From an uncultured Blautia sp. (GTDB taxonomy: Bacteria > Bacillota > Clostridia > Lachnospirales > Lachnospiraceae): a DNA stretch of 34,599 bases. The stretch lies in contig CAMNTH010000028.1 of NCBI GenBank assembly GCA_946557785.1, forward strand, positions 1-34,599. The letters are read 5' to 3'. Positions 12,744-23,630 of this stretch are shown here, one piece after another (the stretch's first letter is position 1; each line of letters starts with the position of its first letter). Under the pieces are notes generated by a model that saw nothing but the letters and a program-made list of their open reading frames with translations, had not been told where the DNA came from and ran no database searches. The translations under genes and the position numbers were made by a program.

Positions 12744-14105
12744 TTAACGCTGGTCAAGCGGCACATACTCCACTGAACCAAGCACATTTTTGTATGCCGG
12801 ACGAATAATCTTGTCTGTATTGATCAGCTCCTCCATACGATGGGCACTCCATCCGACAATTCTCGCCACTGCAAACATTGGCGTATACAATTCCATAGGA
12901 AGATCCAGCATACTATACACAAAGCCGCTGTAAAAGTCCACATTGGCACTAACGCCTTTATAAATACGGCGTTCCTCTGCAATTACCTCCGGAGCCATAC
13001 GCTCAACCATAGAATACAGGCGGTAATCCTTCATCCTGCCCTTCGCCTCTGCAAGCTTCTCTACAAAGCTCTTCAGGACTTCGGCACGGGGATCCGACAC
13101 AGAATATATGGCATGTCCCATACCATATATCAGGCCTCTTCTATCAAAAGCTTCTTTGTGCAGGAGCCGTTTCAGGTAATCTCTTACAGCATCCTCATCT
13201 TCCCAGTCCTTAATCTCTTTTTTCATATCATGGAACATGCTGACAACTTTAATATTAGCGCCTCCGTGCTTCGGGCCTTTCAGGGAACCTAAAGCTCCGG
13301 CAATGGCAGAATATGTATCTGTTCCTGAAGAAGATACCACATGGGTCGTAAATGTAGAGTTATTTCCGCCGCCATGCTCCATATGCAGGATCAATGCCAG
13401 ATCCAGGATCTTTGCCTCCAGATCTGTATACTTCTTGTCAGGACGAAGTATGCGGAGAATATTTTCAGCAGTGGACAGCTCCCTCTTAGGATTGTGAATA
13501 TACAAACTCTTGCCCCGGATATAGTGATTATAAGCCTGATATCCATATACGGAAAGCAGCGGGAAAACGCTGATGAGATTCAGGCACTGACGCAGTACAT
13601 TTGGAAGAGAAATATCATCCGGATCCGTATCATAAGAGTAAAGCGTGAGTACACTTCTGGAAAGAGCATTCATGATATCTTTGCTGGGCGCTTTCATTAC
13701 AACATCCCTGACGAAATTTCTAGGCAAAGAGCGCTGGTTTGCAAGCAGCTTCTTAAAATCCGCCAGCTCCTCCTGATTCGGAAGCTGTCCGAAAAGAAGA
13801 AGATAAGTTGTTTCTTCAAATCCAAAACGGTTGTCCCGTACAAAACCGCCGGACAGCTCCTTAATATCATGTCCTCTGTAGGAAAGGCTTCCCGCACAGG
13901 GAACTTCTTTCCCATCTACCATCTTTGTCGCCTGTACATTTGATATCTGTGTCAGTCCCGCAAGGACTCCCTTACCATTTACATCACGCAGTCCACGTTT
14001 CACATCGTACTTTCCGTAAAGAGACAAGTCTATGGTACTATGGTCTTTACAAATGTTTGTAAGTCTCTCGATTTCTGGTGTTACTTTTGTGTTAAATCTT
14101 GTCAT
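12744..14105 (-). CDS. gltA: Citrate synthase
   Basis: Condenses oxaloacetate and acetyl-CoA. At 453 residues it belongs to the longer clostridial type. Visible catalytic blocks are HMEHGGGNNSTF (first His), GPKHGGANI (second His) and MGHAIYSVSDPRAEVLKSF (catalytic Asp). ATG 14105 follows AAAGGAGACC, with an extended -10 upstream at 14181-14186. With the aminotransferase and the divergent glutamate dehydrogenase it fits a branch that supplies 2-oxoglutarate for glutamate. It is first in an operon with yqeG and the shikimate kinase gene. Confidence 0.96.
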   Translation of the reverse strand: MTRFNTKVTPEIERLTNICKDHSTIDLSLYGKYDVKRGLRDVNGKGVLAGLTQISNVQATKMVDGKEVPCAGSLSYRGHDIKELSGGFVRDNRFGFEETTYLLLFGQLPNQEELADFKKLLANQRSLPRNFVRDVVMKAPSKDIMNALSRSVLTLYSYDTDPDDISLPNVLRQCLNLISVFPLLSVYGYQAYNHYIRGKSLYIHNPKRELSTAENILRILRPDKKYTDLEAKILDLALILHMEHGGGNNSTFTTHVVSSSGTDTYSAIAGALGSLKGPKHGGANIKVVSMFHDMKKEIKDWEDEDAVRDYLKRLLHKEAFDRRGLIYGMGHAIYSVSDPRAEVLKSFVEKLAEAKGRMKDYRLYSMVERMAPEVIAEERRIYKGVSANVDFYSGFVYSMLDLPMELYTPMFAVARIVGWSAHRMEELINTDKIIRPAYKNVLGSVEYVPLDQR

Positions 14106-14180
14106 ACTTAGGTCTCCTTTCGTTTCTCAATTCAGCCGATGAATTTCCCTCCTCATTTCCTTCAAAATTTCTTTCTGATT

Positions 14181-14189
14181 ATTATAGCA
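14181..14189 (-). promoter_or_regulatory. Extended -10 promoter of the citrate synthase operon
   Basis: Minus-strand TGCTATAAT, with no good -35 box upstream. Confidence 0.5.
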
Positions 14190-14228
14190 TGAATTTCCTA
14201 TTTGGTCTACGTTTATTCCCTACTTCCT

Positions 14229-15446
14229 TTATGACTGTCTGTAAGTACTGAGGAAATCCTTAAGCTTTTTGGTAGCCTTTTCAAGCTGCAGAATATTTGG
14301 CAGATAGACCACGCGGAAATGATCCGGCTCATTCCAGTTAAAACCTTTTCCCGGTACAAAGAGCACCTGCTTCTCGTGAAGGAAATCCAGGGCAAATTGT
14401 TCATCATCCAGAATATGGAACTTCTCTGTGTCAATCTTAGGGAAAATATAAAAAGCAGCCTTTGGCTTCACCGCAGTAATTCCCGGAATATCTGTCAAAG
14501 CCTTATAGACAAAATCTCTCTGTTCATAGATTCTTCCGCCTGGCTGTATATATTCGTTCACACTCTGATATCCGCCAAGTGCAGTCTGCACAATAGACTG
14601 CGCAGGCACATTTGAGCACAGACGCATGGAAGAAAGCATATTAATGCCCTCGATATAGCCTTTTGCACGTTTCTTATCACCGCTTAAGATCATCCAGCCA
14701 ATACGGAAGCCTGCGACCATATGGGATTTGGATAATCCGGAAAACGTAATACAGAACACATCCGGCGCCAGGGAGGCAATGGAGGTATGCTCATACCCGT
14801 CCATCACAAGTCTGTCATAGATCTCGTCCGAAAAGATCATCAGGTCATGTTCCCTTGCGATCTGGACGATCTGTTCCAAAACCTCTTTAGGATATACAGC
14901 ACCTGTGGGGTTATTGGGATTTATAATAACGATAGCCTTGGTTCTGTCTGTAATCTTGCTGCGGATATCCTCCATATCCGGATACCATTCAGACTGTTCA
15001 TCACAAATATAGTGCACTACATTCCCCCCTGCCAGCGTGGCAGTTGCAGTCCACAGAGGATAATCCGGAGACGGTATCAGAATCTCATCCCCATTATTCA
15101 AAAGCGCCTGCATACACAGACTAATCAGTTCACTGACGCCGTTTCCTGTATAAATGTCATTCATTGACACATTAGGAATCTTTTTAAGCTGCGAATACTG
15201 CATGATTGCTTTTCTTGCGGAAAAAATCCCCTTAGAATCCGAATATCCCTGAGAGGTACGGATATTGCTCAGCATATCAAGGATTACCTCCTGTGGTGCA
15301 GAAAACCCAAAAGGATATGGATTTCCAATATTCAGCTTCAATATTTCCATTCCATCTTCTTCCATCCTATTGGCCTCGTCAACCACCGGTCCACGCACAT
15401 CATACAGCACATTCTCCAGTTTAGAAGATTTTTCTAAAGTTCGCAT
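14229..15446 (-). CDS. AlaT-like pyridoxal-phosphate aminotransferase (class I)
   Basis: The 405-residue product shows the fold-type I signatures: INPNNPTGAVYP (Asn178), FSDEIYDRL (Asp207, Tyr210), the PLP lysine in FSGLSKSHMVAGFRIGW (Lys240) and Arg248. The opening VRGPVVDEANRMEEDGMEIL is typical of AlaT-type alanine/glutamate-pyruvate aminotransferases. ATG 15446 follows AAGGAGTG. It diverges from glutamate dehydrogenase, which would regenerate its amino donor. Specificity (alanine versus aspartate) cannot be settled by eye. Confidence 0.88.
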   Translation of the reverse strand: MRTLEKSSKLENVLYDVRGPVVDEANRMEEDGMEILKLNIGNPYPFGFSAPQEVILDMLSNIRTSQGYSDSKGIFSARKAIMQYSQLKKIPNVSMNDIYTGNGVSELISLCMQALLNNGDEILIPSPDYPLWTATATLAGGNVVHYICDEQSEWYPDMEDIRSKITDRTKAIVIINPNNPTGAVYPKEVLEQIVQIAREHDLMIFSDEIYDRLVMDGYEHTSIASLAPDVFCITFSGLSKSHMVAGFRIGWMILSGDKKRAKGYIEGINMLSSMRLCSNVPAQSIVQTALGGYQSVNEYIQPGGRIYEQRDFVYKALTDIPGITAVKPKAAFYIFPKIDTEKFHILDDEQFALDFLHEKQVLFVPGKGFNWNEPDHFRVVYLPNILQLEKATKKLKDFLSTYRQS

Positions 15447-15601
15447 TTTTTCACACTCCTTATTTTTATCCTAGATCCACTTCTTATTCGTATCAGGATC
15501 CATTCCTATCCCATACCTCCTGCGGTAATAGCCTTCATGTCATAATATAATCTCATATTTACGGTCTTTTCGCAAGCCTTTAAAAAATTTTCTTCTTCCT
15601 C

Positions 15602-17011
<1,410 letters not shown>

Positions 17012-17034
17012 TTCTTTTTATAACTTATTAGAAA

Positions 17035-17071
17035 AACAGCACCGGTACCTTCCGCACCGGTGCTGTTTTAT
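17035..17071. terminator. Bidirectional terminator between gdhA and nrdR
   Basis: A perfect 12-base stem AACAGCACCGGT/ACCGGTGCTGTT with a 9-base loop, T-run on the plus side and A-run before it, so it can stop both converging genes. Confidence 0.92.
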
Positions 17072-17090
17072 ATGTTATAGATTTGATGTT

Positions 17091-17543
17091 TTACGGTTCC
17101 ATAAATTTCTTCAGTTCATCCATAAAGGTGCTGACATCCTTAAACTCCCGGTAAACGGAAGCAAATCTTACATATGCCACCGCATCCAGATCCTTCATAT
17201 GCTCCATCACCACTTCTCCGATCCTGGTGCTTGGAATTTCCCGGTCTTCCGTATTAAAGATCACCCCTTCAATGGAATCCATCATCCCTTCGATCTTCTC
17301 AACCGGAATGGGTCTTTTATAGCACGCTCTTAAAATGCCTGCCTGAAGCTTTTCCCTGTCATACTGCTCCCTGTTCTGATCCTTCTTAATAACACTTAGC
17401 GGAATGGTCTCTACCTTTTCATACGTTGTGAATCGCTTGCCGCAGATATCACACATCCTTCTGCGCCGAATGGAATTAGTATCATCCACAGGCCTGGAAT
17501 CTACGACCTTCGTATTATCCTGATTACAAAATGGACATCTCAT
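17091..17543 (-). CDS. nrdR: Ribonucleotide reductase repressor NrdR
   Basis: The 150-residue product starts with a zinc ribbon (MRCPFCNQDNTKVVDSR and CDICGKRFTTYE) and continues with an ATP-cone domain from about residue 45 (PLSVIKKDQNREQYDREKL). NrdR senses the dATP/ATP state and represses ribonucleotide reductase genes through NrdR boxes. Length and both domains are standard. Confidence 0.97.
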   Translation of the reverse strand: MRCPFCNQDNTKVVDSRPVDDTNSIRRRRMCDICGKRFTTYEKVETIPLSVIKKDQNREQYDREKLQAGILRACYKRPIPVEKIEGMMDSIEGVIFNTEDREIPSTRIGEVVMEHMKDLDAVAYVRFASVYREFKDVSTFMDELKKFMEP

Positions 17544-17675
17544 CGCCTTCCCCCTCGCTTCCCAGGTTTATTATATTTTTATCATTATACTTTACTTTTT
17601 CCATCCCTGTCAATAAATGGGTCTGCATATTTCCTTCATTTTCCGAATAAATAATAAAAAAATGCAGGTTATTCT

Positions 17676-17939
17676 ATGCGTATATGTGAGCTGAAACAAA
17701 AAGAAGTTATCAATACCTGTACCTGCCGCAGCCTTGGATGCCCTACGGATGTAGATTTTGATTGTAAAACCGGACGTCTAACTGCTTTGATCGTCCCTGG
17801 TCCCGGCAGATTCTGCGGCATTTTCGGCAGGGAAAATGAGTATATCATTCCATGGGAATGCATCTGCCAGATTGGAGATGACATCATACTGGTGGAAATT
17901 CAGGAAGAGAAATGTTTCCATAAAGAACAATCTGTGTGA
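17676..17939 (+). CDS. YlmC/YmxH-family PRC-barrel protein
   Basis: The 87-residue product is a single small beta domain with MRICELKQKEVINTCTCRSL at the start and the turn FDCKTGRLTALIVPGPGRF. This is the YlmC/YmxH family, widespread in spore formers and often placed near sporulation sigma genes. Function is not established. A GCAGGT box lies before ATG 17676. It stands 107 bases upstream of sigG in the same direction. Confidence 0.85.
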   Translation: MRICELKQKEVINTCTCRSLGCPTDVDFDCKTGRLTALIVPGPGRFCGIFGRENEYIIPWECICQIGDDIILVEIQEEKCFHKEQSV

Positions 17940-18046
17940 ATTTTGTCAAGGGCTTATATTTTTTATATTTTCCCGGAAAAAGAATATTTATCCTCTCATC
18001 TGAGAATCATTTGTAATAGCAAAAGAAGATAAGGAGGATAATTCAG

Positions 18047-18826
18047 ATGGCGCTTAATAAAGTAGAAATTTGCGGAGTAAATACCTCAAAACTTCCCATA
18101 CTGAAGGCCGAAGAAAAGGAGGAACTATTCCGCAGAATAAAACAAGGCGACAAAGAAGCCCGCGAACTGTACATCAAAGGAAATTTAAGGCTGGTATTAA
18201 GCGTAATCAAACGTTTCCAGAACAGCAACGAAAACGCCGATGACTTATTTCAAATCGGCTGTATCGGGCTAATGAAAGCAATCGACAACTTTGATACTAC
18301 GCTGAATGTGAAATTTTCCACATATGCGGTCCCCATGATCATCGGAGAAATCCGGCGTTATCTCAGAGACAACAATTCCATCCGGGTCAGCCGCTCTTTG
18401 CGTGACATTGCCTACAGGGCCATATACGCCAAAGAAAACTATATCCGGAATCACGACAAAGAACCCACTATTGCAGAAATTGCCGAAGAGATCGGCATTG
18501 AAAAAGAAATGATCGTCTATGCCCTGGACGCCATCCAAAACCCTGTAAGCCTTTTTGAGCCTGTTTATACAGAAGGAGGAGATACCCTTTATGTAATGGA
18601 TCAGATCAGTGACAAAAAGAACCGTGAGGAGCGCTGGATTGAGGATTTATCCCTCCGGGAAGCCATGCAGCGCCTGGGAGAACGGGAGCGGCACATTATT
18701 TCACTACGATTTTATGAGGGCAAAACCCAGATGGAGGTTGCCGATGAAATCGGCATCTCCCAGGCGCAGGTAAGCAGACTTGAAAAAAGTGCCCTAAAAG
18801 CCATGAAGAACTATCTTCGGCCATGA
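18047..18826 (+). CDS. sigG: Forespore-specific sigma factor SigG
   Basis: The 259-residue sigma-70 family protein has region 2 (NLRLVLSVIKRFQ, DDLFQIGCIGLMKAIDNFD, KFSTYAVPMIIGEIRRYLRD), region 3 and region 4 (QMEVADEIGISQAQVSRLEK). The opening MALNKVEICGVNTSKLP is diagnostic for sigma-G over sigma-F. It directs late forespore transcription, so the host can sporulate. ATG 18047 follows AAGGAGG by 8 bases. It is relevant to the prophage's Spo0A-like protein. Confidence 0.95.
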   Translation: MALNKVEICGVNTSKLPILKAEEKEELFRRIKQGDKEARELYIKGNLRLVLSVIKRFQNSNENADDLFQIGCIGLMKAIDNFDTTLNVKFSTYAVPMIIGEIRRYLRDNNSIRVSRSLRDIAYRAIYAKENYIRNHDKEPTIAEIAEEIGIEKEMIVYALDAIQNPVSLFEPVYTEGGDTLYVMDQISDKKNREERWIEDLSLREAMQRLGERERHIISLRFYEGKTQMEVADEIGISQAQVSRLEKSALKAMKNYLRP

Positions 18827-18845
18827 AACACCTGTCATAGAATAA

Positions 18846-18872
18846 AAATGAGGGCTGTCAAAGACAGCCCCC
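18846..18872. terminator. Bidirectional terminator between sigG and the phosphofructokinase gene
   Basis: Stem GGGCTGTC (18852-18859)/GACAGCCC (18863-18870) with an AAA loop. The minus strand continues TCATTTTTATT, so it mainly ends the phosphofructokinase transcript. Confidence 0.85.
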
Positions 18873-18880
18873 CCTCTTTC

Positions 18881-20134
18881 TTATTGTCTCTTTTTCTTTA
18901 CATTTAATACAAGATGTCTCGGCAGACCATTTACCATGATCGGCTGATAATCGCCCTGGATCAAAGGTTTAATATAATCAATAAAGTCCTTGGTCACGTA
19001 GGTTGCATCCTTGTTCATCCAGTTTCTTGGAACCAGCTTCTCTTCGTTTGCAATACGGTGCACATCGTAGATGCCTGTTGCTGCCATATACGGGTCATCG
19101 GAAACACGGTCGATTACAACCATCTTGCCTGTATCTCCCTCGTCAGCAGCCTTGACAGCAGCGCCGCCAACCATAAATGCCTCATCAATATCCACCCGGG
19201 ATGCCATATGAGAAGCACTTCTCTGCAGTGTGGAAAGCTCTACGGCTCTTGTCTTGCAGCCGCATTCTGCTGAAAGGAAGTTTGCCAGATATGTGGCAGT
19301 ACCCTGAAGCTGTTTGTGTCCAAAAGCATCCACATAATCCCCCATGCTTCCAAGCTCACCTACATAACGGCCGTCTGCCAGCTTGATGCCTTCTGAAACA
19401 ACGATTACAATAGATGATTTCTTCTTCAGAAGTTCTTTCACCTTAACCAGGAATTTGTCCATATCAAACGGAACCTCCGGAAGGTAGATAAGATCCGGTC
19501 CGTCACAGTCTTCTGTCTTAGCAAGCGCTGTAGCGCCTGTCAGCCATCCTGCATTACGTCCCATGATTTCCATAATAGTGATCATGTTTTTCTTATAGGT
19601 AAGACCTTCTGCATCACGGATCACTTCCTTTGTAGATGCGCCGATATATTTTGCAGCGCTTCCAAATCCAGGAGTATGGTCTGTCAAAGCCAGGTCATTA
19701 TCAATTGTCTTGGGTACGCCCAGGAACTTCTGGGAATGTCCGGTAAGAATGGCATAATCAGAAAGCTTCTTAATGGTATCCATGGAATCATTGCCGCCAA
19801 TGTAAATAAACGCTTCGATTTCTAATTTATTTAATATAGCAAAAATTTTCTCATAAATCGCCCTGTCTTCATGAATTTCAGGAAGCTTAAAACGGCAGGA
19901 ACCTAAAAATGCGGAAGGTGTTCTCTTCAAAAGTTCAATATCCAGCTCCGAATGAATCTGTGTGGAAAGATCAATGTACTGCTCATCCAGCAAGCCCTGA
20001 ACGCCATGAAGCATACCATACACCTTATCGAAGCCTCTCTCAATGGCGTTCTTATAAACGCCTGCGAGACTGGAATTAATAACAGAAGTAGGGCCACCTG
20101 ACTGTCCTACAATGATGTTTCTTTTCTTCGCCAT
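18881..20134 (-). CDS. pfp: Pyrophosphate-type 6-phosphofructokinase
   Basis: The 417-residue enzyme phosphorylates fructose-6-phosphate. Two diagnostic changes indicate PPi rather than ATP as donor: the GGDG motif is GGNDSMDT (113-120), with Asp where ATP enzymes have Gly, and the active site reads PKTIDNDL, with Lys142 where ATP enzymes have Gly. IMEIMGRNAGWLTGA is also typical. Such enzymes are reversible and common in anaerobic Firmicutes. ATG 20134 follows GAGGAGG, with promoter TTGACT-17-TAAAAT at 20174-20202. Confidence 0.93.
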   Translation of the reverse strand: MAKKRNIIVGQSGGPTSVINSSLAGVYKNAIERGFDKVYGMLHGVQGLLDEQYIDLSTQIHSELDIELLKRTPSAFLGSCRFKLPEIHEDRAIYEKIFAILNKLEIEAFIYIGGNDSMDTIKKLSDYAILTGHSQKFLGVPKTIDNDLALTDHTPGFGSAAKYIGASTKEVIRDAEGLTYKKNMITIMEIMGRNAGWLTGATALAKTEDCDGPDLIYLPEVPFDMDKFLVKVKELLKKKSSIVIVVSEGIKLADGRYVGELGSMGDYVDAFGHKQLQGTATYLANFLSAECGCKTRAVELSTLQRSASHMASRVDIDEAFMVGGAAVKAADEGDTGKMVVIDRVSDDPYMAATGIYDVHRIANEEKLVPRNWMNKDATYVTKDFIDYIKPLIQGDYQPIMVNGLPRHLVLNVKKKRQ

Positions 20135-20173
20135 AGTCTTTTTTTCCTCCTCTGCAACGGCCTATAATTTTCA

Positions 20174-20202
20174 ATTTTAACAAATTTTCCTTTTTAAGTC
20201 AA
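20174..20202 (-). promoter_or_regulatory. Promoter of the phosphofructokinase gene
   Basis: Minus-strand TTGACT (20202-20197), 17-base spacer, TAAAAT (20179-20174). Confidence 0.75.
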
Positions 20203-20251
20203 TAAAAATTGTATATTTTCATGTACCGTTCTCGCCTTCCGGCATAATCTG

Positions 20252-20260
20252 TGCTATAAT
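20252..20260 (+). promoter_or_regulatory. Extended -10 promoter of the aldose epimerase gene
   Basis: TGCTATAAT, without a clear -35 box, 36 bases before the start codon. Confidence 0.55.
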
Positions 20261-20295
20261 ATGCACAATATACAAAAAATTCAGGAGGTTTTTTC

Positions 20296-21174
20296 ATGAT
20301 ACACTCTTTAGAAAACGAATTTTTGCGGGTTAGTATTTCAGATATGGGTGCGGAACTGGTAAGCATCTACGATAAAAAGAAAGAACGGGAAATCATCTGG
20401 CAGGCAGACCCCGCATACTGGAAACGCCACGCCCCTGTTCTCTTCCCCAATGTTGGCCGCCATTACCAGGATTTCTATACCGTAGAAGGGAAGGAATATC
20501 CCTCTAAGCAGCATGGCTTTGCAAGAGATACGGAATTTTCCCGCATAGAAAGCTCCGCTCTTTCCATTACCCACGAAATGCATTCCTCAAAGGTCACCAA
20601 GGCAGTCTATCCCTTTGATTTTACACTGCAAATCACCCATATCCTTTCCGTGCAGGAAGTGAAGGTCTGCTGGAAGGTAATTAACAAAAGCAATTCTTCT
20701 ATGTATTTTACCATCGGCGGACATCCTGCGTTTCGCATCCCCGTCCTTCCGGATACGGCTTACCAGGATTACTCCCTTTCCTTTGAAGGACAGGATTCCC
20801 TGCAATATGAGCTTTTAGATCCGGCTTCCGGAACAGTGGTGGAGGGAAGCACACAGGAATTGTCTCTGACCGGCGGAATATGCCCTCTAAATTCCCATTT
20901 ATTTGACCATGATGCATTGGTCTTTGATAACGGTCAGATTTCCCGTGCAGGGATACTTCTGCCAGATGGAAGCCCTTATCTGGAAATGTGCTGCGAAGGA
21001 TTTCCTAATTTCGGCATCTGGTCTGTTCCAGGCGCCCCGTTTGTCTGCCTGGAGCCATGGATCGGACGCTGCGACAATTGCGGATACACAGGCTCGCTGG
21101 AAGAAAAACCAGGCATCAATGCTTTGAAGCCTGGCGAAACCTTTAACGCTTCTTATCTGATCAGAATCTTTTAA
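20296..21174 (+). CDS. Aldose 1-epimerase (LacX-like mutarotase)
   Basis: The 292-residue product has the galactose-mutarotase-like beta-sandwich blocks ISDMGAELVSIYDKK, HAPVLFPNVGRHYQD, KQHGFARDTEF, FTIGGHPAFRIPV and VCLEPWIGRCDN. These fit the LacX branch, with the catalytic His in GGHPAF and an acid in CLEPW. It interconverts sugar anomers; the natural substrate is uncertain. ATG 20296 follows CAGGAGG. It converges on the secreted transglutaminase-like gene with a shared hairpin between them. Confidence 0.87.
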   Translation: MIHSLENEFLRVSISDMGAELVSIYDKKKEREIIWQADPAYWKRHAPVLFPNVGRHYQDFYTVEGKEYPSKQHGFARDTEFSRIESSALSITHEMHSSKVTKAVYPFDFTLQITHILSVQEVKVCWKVINKSNSSMYFTIGGHPAFRIPVLPDTAYQDYSLSFEGQDSLQYELLDPASGTVVEGSTQELSLTGGICPLNSHLFDHDALVFDNGQISRAGILLPDGSPYLEMCCEGFPNFGIWSVPGAPFVCLEPWIGRCDNCGYTGSLEEKPGINALKPGETFNASYLIRIF

Positions 21175-21187
21175 AAAAGCTTCTTAC

Positions 21188-21225
21188 CCAAAGAAACAGT
21201 CAGGTTTCCCTGGCTGTTTCTTTGG
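21188..21225. terminator. Long hairpin between convergent genes
   Basis: CCAAAGAAACAG pairs with CTGTTTCTTTGG, extended by CAGG/CCTG inside, about 17 pairs in all with a TTTC loop. No immediate T-run on the plus side; the minus strand has TTTTTT 13 bases further on. A bidirectional terminator is likely. Confidence 0.75.
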
Positions 21226-21229
21226 ATAC

Positions 21230-23545
21230 TTATCGTTTTGCCGTCTTCACCTGAGAGTATTTTCCATAGACCCGTTTTCCCCGGAATACCCGGTACGGGC
21301 GAATCCGGTATTGATAGCTTGCCCCTTTTTTGGCTTTGTTATCCACATAGTATAACGTTCTTGCATCCAGGCTTTTGATCACAGACCACTTACCGCCTGA
21401 ATAACGCTGCAGCTGATAGCCCGTAGCACCATTTATCCGTTTCCAGGAGCTTTTCAAACCGCTTTTGCATCTGGATACGGTAAGACTGATATTTCCCAGA
21501 GAAGTCTTGACAGTCCTGCCTTTTTTATCATAAAGGCCGAATGTATTTTCAGTCCTTGTGTAGGAACGGACAGTATAGGTATACGCAGTTCCAACATAAA
21601 TGGGATATCGTTCCGAAGCCACATGGGTATAACTGGTTATACCGGATCCCTTCAAAGTGGCAATCCTCTCCCACTTCTCTCCTTTTTTTCTATAAATTAG
21701 ATAATGGGTTGCGCCGGCTGTCTTTTTCCATTTCACCGTAATTCTATTATAAGCATCTGCCGTAACATTAATTATAGCAGGACTTCCGGAGACGGCCTTT
21801 CCTCCTGTTTTTGCAGAAAAAGCTCCATAAGTTGTAAGGTTCTTTACCGTACAATAAGCCCGTACCCTAAAATAACAGGTCACCCCTGTCTTTACAGGGT
21901 ATGTAGAATTGCTGATATGGAGATAAGAGGTTTTTCCTGTCCTTCCTATAGTTTTCCATGACTTTCCCTTCAGATAAGCGATTTCATATCCTGTGGCGCC
22001 TTCCACTGCATCCCAGGTAAGCTTTAACTTATTATATCCTGCGGAGCTAATTCTGTTAATCTTTACAGCGCCGGGGATCAGCTGACCCTTACACCTTTTA
22101 CAAATCTTATTCACAAATGTACATTTCTGTGTTTTTGAGGTTCCGCAGACAGAACATCGAGCCTTGTGGTCATTTTTTTTTGCATTCTGTGTATACTTCC
22201 ATTTATGAACAGTAGTGGGGATTGAAGCATAATCCTCTACGCCGCATTTTATGCAGCTTCTGCTTTTCATACCTTCGGATACACAATCTGCCTTCAGCTC
22301 AGTCTCCCAGGAGGTCCATTCATGGCTGCATTCTTCCCCTTCCGGCGTATCCTGTGGCAGAACCACATAATCTGCCGCTGAGGCAGGATAAGCATTTCGA
22401 AATTCCTCTGAATTGTAATCGCAGAACAGGTCATCTGTTTCCCGGATATGATCCGCATCTGCCTCAAAGGACTGGCTGCCCTTTAAAAAATACAGATACT
22501 CCTCCGGAATCACCTGGGAATCCCAGGTGGCATCCACATGGTAGTACGCACCCCGCAGATAGACCAGGTTCCAGATATGCCGCTCACTGGGAAGCATACG
22601 GTTCACGATCCCTGCTTCCGTAAGCATGCGGTACAATAAAACTGCATATCCCTGACATACTGCCGTCTGATTAATGATCGCTCCGTACGCAGTAAACTGC
22701 AGTACATAATCCGGATCGGATTCGTGTATGTCATCATAGACTACAGTAGAGCATACATAGTCATAAATTTTCTTAATCTTCAGATACGGAGTGGTTTTAT
22801 CTGTGATCCCCATGTCCGACAACGCTTTATCAACTGCCTGAGTTACCTTATATTCATGGTAATAGGTGGTATAAAACACAAATGGCAGTTCAATCTGATA
22901 GACGCCTGCTGAATCCACGGAAACGATGCTTTCTTTTGTCTCCTGGAACTGCCACCGCAGATAATCACCCTCCCAGGAATTTCCGGTTTCTTCAAAAGCC
23001 ATTAAAAGGAGGCTGTAAACAACAAAAAACCAGTCGTCATCTTCTATTTCAAAGGACAGATCCAGGGTAAGCTTTACTTTCCCTGCCCGGTTGACCATAG
23101 CTCTCCGAAGCTGCTGAGCTGCCCCAAAAAGGGCGGCTTCATCGGCTTCACTGATTCCTTCCTCTTCCTCTCCTGCCGTAAATAAGCCAGGACCTGCTTT
23201 TGCAATAATTTCCTCTGGAGAAGGGGTATCACATCCGGTTCCAATAGGCGTATAGGCATCTGGCCGGCAAATGGGAGGTACCCTGCAGACATACTGCTCC
23301 CCTTCTTCCCAGCTTCCAAGCAGATCCCCGGAAGCATCATCTGCAAACTCCATCCACTCTTGCGTACACTCCTCTTCCTCGTCTTCTGCGCTCCAGTCAG
23401 CATCCCCTGCTGAAAAAAGCTCCGCACCGGTTTCCCACTGGCCTTCGCCATCCCCGAAAACCGCCTCACCAAAAGCAGGAGAAACGCATGTAACACATAA
23501 GATCATCGCCAAGATCATGGCAATCCATTTTCTGCTTCCTCTCAC
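21230..23545 (-). CDS. Secreted transglutaminase-like protein with Cys-rich and FnIII-like repeats
   Basis: The start is GTG 23545 (MRGSRKWIAMILAMILCVTC) with GGAGG about 11 bases upstream. Residues 1-26 form a signal peptide ending near AFG. Next comes a very acidic linker to ~140, then a transglutaminase/protease-like core with Cys297 (AVCQGYAVLLYRM), His323 (ERHIWNLV) and Asp338 (YYHVDATWD). About 408-490 is a stretch of CxxC pairs (RSCIKCG, RCSVCG, CKRCKG), then three FnIII-type repeats sharing KWKK-x-GATxY-like cores. No sorting signal is seen at the C-terminus (VKTAKR). Probably acts on cell-surface proteins or peptides; it could be a protease rather than a cross-linker. Confidence 0.85.
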   Translation of the reverse strand: MRGSRKWIAMILAMILCVTCVSPAFGEAVFGDGEGQWETGAELFSAGDADWSAEDEEEECTQEWMEFADDASGDLLGSWEEGEQYVCRVPPICRPDAYTPIGTGCDTPSPEEIIAKAGPGLFTAGEEEEGISEADEAALFGAAQQLRRAMVNRAGKVKLTLDLSFEIEDDDWFFVVYSLLLMAFEETGNSWEGDYLRWQFQETKESIVSVDSAGVYQIELPFVFYTTYYHEYKVTQAVDKALSDMGITDKTTPYLKIKKIYDYVCSTVVYDDIHESDPDYVLQFTAYGAIINQTAVCQGYAVLLYRMLTEAGIVNRMLPSERHIWNLVYLRGAYYHVDATWDSQVIPEEYLYFLKGSQSFEADADHIRETDDLFCDYNSEEFRNAYPASAADYVVLPQDTPEGEECSHEWTSWETELKADCVSEGMKSRSCIKCGVEDYASIPTTVHKWKYTQNAKKNDHKARCSVCGTSKTQKCTFVNKICKRCKGQLIPGAVKINRISSAGYNKLKLTWDAVEGATGYEIAYLKGKSWKTIGRTGKTSYLHISNSTYPVKTGVTCYFRVRAYCTVKNLTTYGAFSAKTGGKAVSGSPAIINVTADAYNRITVKWKKTAGATHYLIYRKKGEKWERIATLKGSGITSYTHVASERYPIYVGTAYTYTVRSYTRTENTFGLYDKKGRTVKTSLGNISLTVSRCKSGLKSSWKRINGATGYQLQRYSGGKWSVIKSLDARTLYYVDNKAKKGASYQYRIRPYRVFRGKRVYGKYSQVKTAKR

Positions 23546-23630
23546 GCCCTGCCTTCCCTCCTTCCTGAAAGAAGAAAAGAGTGCCCGTTTAAGAGCCCTC
23601 TTTTATCCTTTTTATTGATGCTGTGCAATG

